Assembly: GCF_900156155.1 (NCBI RefSeq)
Contig: NZ_FTMD01000010.1
Location: forward strand, 124,001 to 188,000
From: Aromatoleum tolulyticum
GTDB taxonomy: Bacteria; Pseudomonadota; Gammaproteobacteria; Burkholderiales; Rhodocyclaceae
DNA length: 64,000 bases
Direction of reading: 5' to 3'
The translations under genes were made by a program, and so were the position numbers. Shown here in pieces: positions 60,842 through 64,000 of the stretch (positions are counted from its first letter, which is position 1; every line of letters starts with the position of its first letter). The notes below the pieces were generated by a model that saw nothing but the letters and a program-made list of their open reading frames with translations, was not told the origin of the DNA and did no database searches.

Positions 60842-61276
60842 GTGGCGGGTACCGGGACGCGGGCCGCGGACGACATCGTCGTGCGCGAGCTGCATCCGCT
60901 CGCCTACGCGGACGCCCGCGCGGCACTGCTCGACGCCTTCGTCGACGAGGGGCTGGCGCCGCCGGCGGTGAGCCCGTTCGGCGACATGCTCGTGCGCACG
61001 GCGCCGGATCTCGGCCACCGCGCGGACTTCTACGGCGAGGCGGAGATCTTTTCCTTCTGCAGCGCGCAGGTCTCGGGCCGCATGATCGCCGAGGATGTGC
61101 GCAACATCGCGCTGTGCCCGATGACCGTGGCGCTGTACACACTGCCCAGCCAGCCGCGCACGGTCTTCCTGGCCACACGCCCGCCGGCGCTGAAGTCGCC
61201 CGCCGGCGAGTTCGCCCGCGCCCTGCTGCGCCGCATCACCGGGCGCACTGCCGACAACGCCGGCCTGACGCAATGA
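60842..61276 (+). CDS. DUF302-like protein, start codon uncertain
   Basis: The frame from a GTG at 60842 gives 144 residues. It has DUF302 character: IVVRELHPLAYADARAALLD, then NIALCPMTVALYTLPSQPRT and VFLATRPP, with two cysteines. In the same frame the upstream codons read RLVRAGLVFFVAALLVAG before TGTRAADD, an obvious signal peptide, yet no ATG, GTG or TTG occurs upstream back to the TonB stop at 60734. The terminator lies in this stretch. The true start, or a small sequence error, is unresolved. Possibly periplasmic. Confidence 0.55.
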   Translation: MAGTGTRAADDIVVRELHPLAYADARAALLDAFVDEGLAPPAVSPFGDMLVRTAPDLGHRADFYGEAEIFSFCSAQVSGRMIAEDVRNIALCPMTVALYTLPSQPRTVFLATRPPALKSPAGEFARALLRRITGRTADNAGLTQ

Positions 61277-61433
61277 TCGCCGCCAGCCGGGCGCCATAGC
61301 GACAGGCGACAGACGTCCCCCGAACCCGGATTCGTGAGAAATTGGGTGCCCGATCGTCATTTGGTATCCGCCCGTCACCGTAATACGTTAGATTTAAAAG
61401 GATTGATCGTCTCCCCAGCGAATCAGGTGGCGT

Positions 61434-64000
61434 GTGAAAGCTCCGCAGCTCAACCGGGTCGTGCTCATCGCGTACGCCGCAGTGATCGGGCTCGCGGGCT
61501 TCGGCTTCTATGAGTTGTGGTCCTTCCGCGTCGCTGCGGCGCTGCGCCTTTCCGGCGAAAGCCTGCAGGCCATGAGCGGCGCGCTCGACGCCACGGCGAA
61601 ATCCGCGACCGACCACGTCGCGATCCTGCGCGTGGAGGCGGAACGCGCGCTGCGCGACGAGGTCGTCCATGCGCGCAACCCGCTGCGCAAGGCGTTCGCG
61701 GCGTTTCCCGAACCGGGCCTGTTCGCGACGACGCACGTCCCCGAGGACGTGCCGCCCGGCCTCGGAGCGTATGTCTTCGGCCGTGGCGATCCCGCGGCCT
61801 TTCCCCCGCCGATGGAACGCGAGGTCGACGTTGCGCTGCACCTGATTCCGGTATTCCAGCGCGTCCGCGAAAACGTTCCGCAGGCGGCGTGGGTGTATTA
61901 CACGTCGCGCTCGGGCTTCGTCAGCATCTATCCGCTCGATGGGCAGTGGAAGTACCTGACCTGGCGCGACGAGATGCTCACGCACCCGGTCGTCACGCGC
62001 TCAGCGCCGGAGAACAATCCGGATCGCGCGCTGCGCTGGAGCGAGGCCTACGTCGACGAGGCGGGCAAGGGCATGATGAGTTCGCTGACGGCCCCCGTCT
62101 ACGACGCAGCTGACCGGTTCCGTGCCATCATCGCGCTCGACATCACGCTCGCAACCCTGAACGGCTACCTCGCCGGCCCCGGCATGGAGATCGGCCGGAT
62201 GTTCGTCGCCAACGAGCAGGGCCAGCTGATTGCCGATCCCGAAATCGTCAAGCAGGGCGATTCCGAAGTCCGCCTCGTCGATCGCACCCTGCCGCGCGAG
62301 CTCTCCGGCCACCTTCCGCAGCTCGTCGACGTCACGAAAGCCGGATATCACGAGCACGAGGGCTGGCTGCTGGCAGGCGTGCGCCTGAAGAATGCGCCAT
62401 GGACGGTGTACCACGTGGTCGATCGCTCCGCACTGGGCTGGACGACGCTGCTGCACATGCACGTCGAGAGCATTGCGATGCTACTGATCGTGCTGGCCGG
62501 TGTGCTGCTGGAACAGCGCCGCCGCGCCGCGCACCGGTTGCGCCTGTTCAAGGTGGCAGTCGATGCGAGCACCTCGGGCATCATCATCACCGACCGCTCC
62601 TCGGCGATCGAATACACGAACCCGGCGTTCTCGCGCATCACCGGCTACCCTGCGCGCGAGGCCCTCGGGCAGAGGCCGGCGCTGTTCCGCTCCGGCAGGA
62701 CGCCGCGCGAGGTGTATGCGGACCTGTGGAAAGTGATCCTGCGCGGCGAGAGCTGGCAGGGCGAGCTCCTCAACCGCCGCAAGAGCGGCGAGCTGTACTG
62801 GAGCGACCTGCGCATCGCGCCCATCCTCGCCCCCGGCGGCGAGCCGCAGCAGTTCGTCGGCGTGATGAACGACGTTTCGGCGGCGAAGGAGGCGATGCAG
62901 GCGCTGGTCGACAGCGAGTCGTACAACAAGACCCTGTTCGAGCATTCGCACATCGCGCAGGCGATCCTGGACCCCGGCACACGCCGCTACATCGACTGCA
63001 ACGACGCGGCGGCGGCCCTGTGCGGCTACCCGGACCGGCAGAGCATGATCGGCCGCTCGCCGCTCGACCTGGCCGCGCCGGTGCAGCCGGACGGGCGTCC
63101 TTCGGGCGAGGCCGGCAACGACCAGCTCTCGCGCTGCCTGGACGCGCGCGTGAGCGCGTTCGAGTGGCGCAACCGTCGCCCGGACGGCGAGGAGTGGGAC
63201 GCCGAGATCCGCTGCATGAGTTTCCGCCATCGCGACCGCACACTGCTGCAGCTGAGCATGCAGGACGTCACCGAGCGCAAGCGCATCGAGACCCGCATGA
63301 AGCAGGCAATGGTGGTGTTCAACGCGTCGAGCCAGGGGATCATGACCACCGACGCACATGCGGTGATCACGGCCGTCAATCCGGCATTCACCGCGATCAC
63401 CGGCTACACCGCCGAGGAGGTGATAGGGCGCCGGCCTTCGATGCTCTCCTCGGGGCGCCACGACGAGACCTATTACAGCAACTTGTGGGAATCGCTGACC
63501 CGGAAGGGGCGCTGGGAATCCGAGATCTGGAACCGGCGCAAGAGCGGCGAGATCTACCCGCAGTGGCAGACGATCTCTGCCATTTACGACGACCGCGGCG
63601 CGGTCACCGGCTACATCTCGCTGTTCAACGACATCACCCAGCGCAAGCAGCAGGAGGAGGCCATCTGGCGCCAGGCCAACTTCGACCTGCTGACCGGCCT
63701 GGCCAACCGCAGTCTGCTGCAGGACCGCCTCGATCAGGCGATGACGCATGCGCGGCGCAACCGTACCCACGTCGGACTGCTGTTCCTCGACCTGGACGGC
63801 TTCAAGTGGATCAACGACACGCTGGGGCACGACACCGGCGACGAACTGCTGGTCGAGGTCGCGCGCCGCCTGACCTTCTGCGTGCGCGAGCAGGACACCG
63901 TGGCACGCTTCGGCGGCGACGAGTTCACGATCGTGGTGCACGACCTCGCCGAGCCCGACGACCTGAACGCAATCGCCGAGAAGATCGTCAGCGTGCTGCG
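61434..64000 (+). CDS. Membrane PAS/GGDEF diguanylate cyclase (3' end outside window)
   Basis: An open frame of 855 codons runs from a GTG at 61434, preceded by AGGTGG, to the right edge. A first helix (about 8-24) leads into a Cache-like periplasmic sensor (about 25-335). A second helix near 341-358 (HVESIAMLLIVLAGVLLEQ) and three PAS/PAC modules follow (about 370-490, 495-615, 620-740). A GGDEF domain has intact GGDEF at residues 827-831. Whether an EAL domain follows cannot be seen. The second GGDEF protein in the window with a Cache input. Confidence 0.88.
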   Translation, partial: MKAPQLNRVVLIAYAAVIGLAGFGFYELWSFRVAAALRLSGESLQAMSGALDATAKSATDHVAILRVEAERALRDEVVHARNPLRKAFAAFPEPGLFATTHVPEDVPPGLGAYVFGRGDPAAFPPPMEREVDVALHLIPVFQRVRENVPQAAWVYYTSRSGFVSIYPLDGQWKYLTWRDEMLTHPVVTRSAPENNPDRALRWSEAYVDEAGKGMMSSLTAPVYDAADRFRAIIALDITLATLNGYLAGPGMEIGRMFVANEQGQLIADPEIVKQGDSEVRLVDRTLPRELSGHLPQLVDVTKAGYHEHEGWLLAGVRLKNAPWTVYHVVDRSALGWTTLLHMHVESIAMLLIVLAGVLLEQRRRAAHRLRLFKVAVDASTSGIIITDRSSAIEYTNPAFSRITGYPAREALGQRPALFRSGRTPREVYADLWKVILRGESWQGELLNRRKSGELYWSDLRIAPILAPGGEPQQFVGVMNDVSAAKEAMQALVDSESYNKTLFEHSHIAQAILDPGTRRYIDCNDAAAALCGYPDRQSMIGRSPLDLAAPVQPDGRPSGEAGNDQLSRCLDARVSAFEWRNRRPDGEEWDAEIRCMSFRHRDRTLLQLSMQDVTERKRIETRMKQAMVVFNASSQGIMTTDAHAVITAVNPAFTAITGYTAEEVIGRRPSMLSSGRHDETYYSNLWESLTRKGRWESEIWNRRKSGEIYPQWQTISAIYDDRGAVTGYISLFNDITQRKQQEEAIWRQANFDLLTGLANRSLLQDRLDQAMTHARRNRTHVGLLFLDLDGFKWINDTLGHDTGDELLVEVARRLTFCVREQDTVARFGGDEFTIVVHDLAEPDDLNAIAEKIVSVL

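Overview
The window is GC-rich, densely coded DNA with short intergenic gaps and many start/stop overlaps. The gene content fits a betaproteobacterium of the Azoarcus/Aromatoleum/Thauera type (Rhodocyclales). Indicators are a FixABCX electron-transfer operon with a nif-type ferredoxin, PQQ alcohol oxidation, several c-di-GMP enzymes, an aot/aru-type arginine region and a lysine 2,3-aminomutase cluster. This taxonomic call is an inference from gene content. No rRNA, tRNA, CRISPR array, transposase or phage gene was recognised.

Left part (1-12.5 kb). A minus-strand lysine catabolic operon (kamA, kdd, and a kamB-like P-loop gene cut by the window edge) diverges from an Lrp/AsnC regulator. Next come a CadC-like membrane regulator with TPRs and a small secreted protein. 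A minus-strand operon follows for arginine/ornithine uptake and the first step of arginine succinylation (aotJ, aotQ, aotM, aotP, argR, aruF, aruG). It has an attenuator-like leader, a terminator after aotJ, and a partly duplicated aotP start.

Middle part (12.5-35 kb). A PAS-GGDEF-EAL protein, a large secreted Ig-like protein, small secreted proteins, a putative zinc peptidase and a tandem Cache protein lead to a divergent alcohol-oxidation locus. That locus has a PQQ dehydrogenase with a lanthanide-type Asp-Tyr-Asp motif on the minus strand. On the plus strand it has a SoxYZ-like carrier, a zinc metallohydrolase and a NarL-type two-component pair. Four genes overlapping by ATGA follow: a C39-like papain-fold protein, a RimK-like ATP-grasp ligase, a GCS2 carboxylate-amine ligase and an N-formylglutamate amidohydrolase family protein. 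They look like an uncharacterised peptide or amide synthesis system and are the best candidate here for new biology. Single genes follow: ABM-like protein, lipoprotein, methyltransferase, glutathione S-transferase, glutathione peroxidase and an HNH protein.

Right part (35-64 kb). It starts with a Cache-HAMP-PAS-GGDEF protein, a transporter of the ADP/ATP-carrier/MFS type and two oxidoreductases, one of them flanked by direct copies of a repeat. An acyl-CoA ligase, CBS-domain protein and GntP permease form one cluster beside a divergent LysR gene. A second LysR gene and a DUF1631 gene follow. A sigma-54 promoter then precedes ferredoxin-fixABCX, a ferritin-like protein and a short cation transporter, and a convergent ferredoxin-NADP reductase follows. 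The window closes with an orphan KdpE/short KdpD pair, a small unknown protein, a TonB-dependent receptor, a DUF302-like protein and a PAS/GGDEF protein cut by the right edge.
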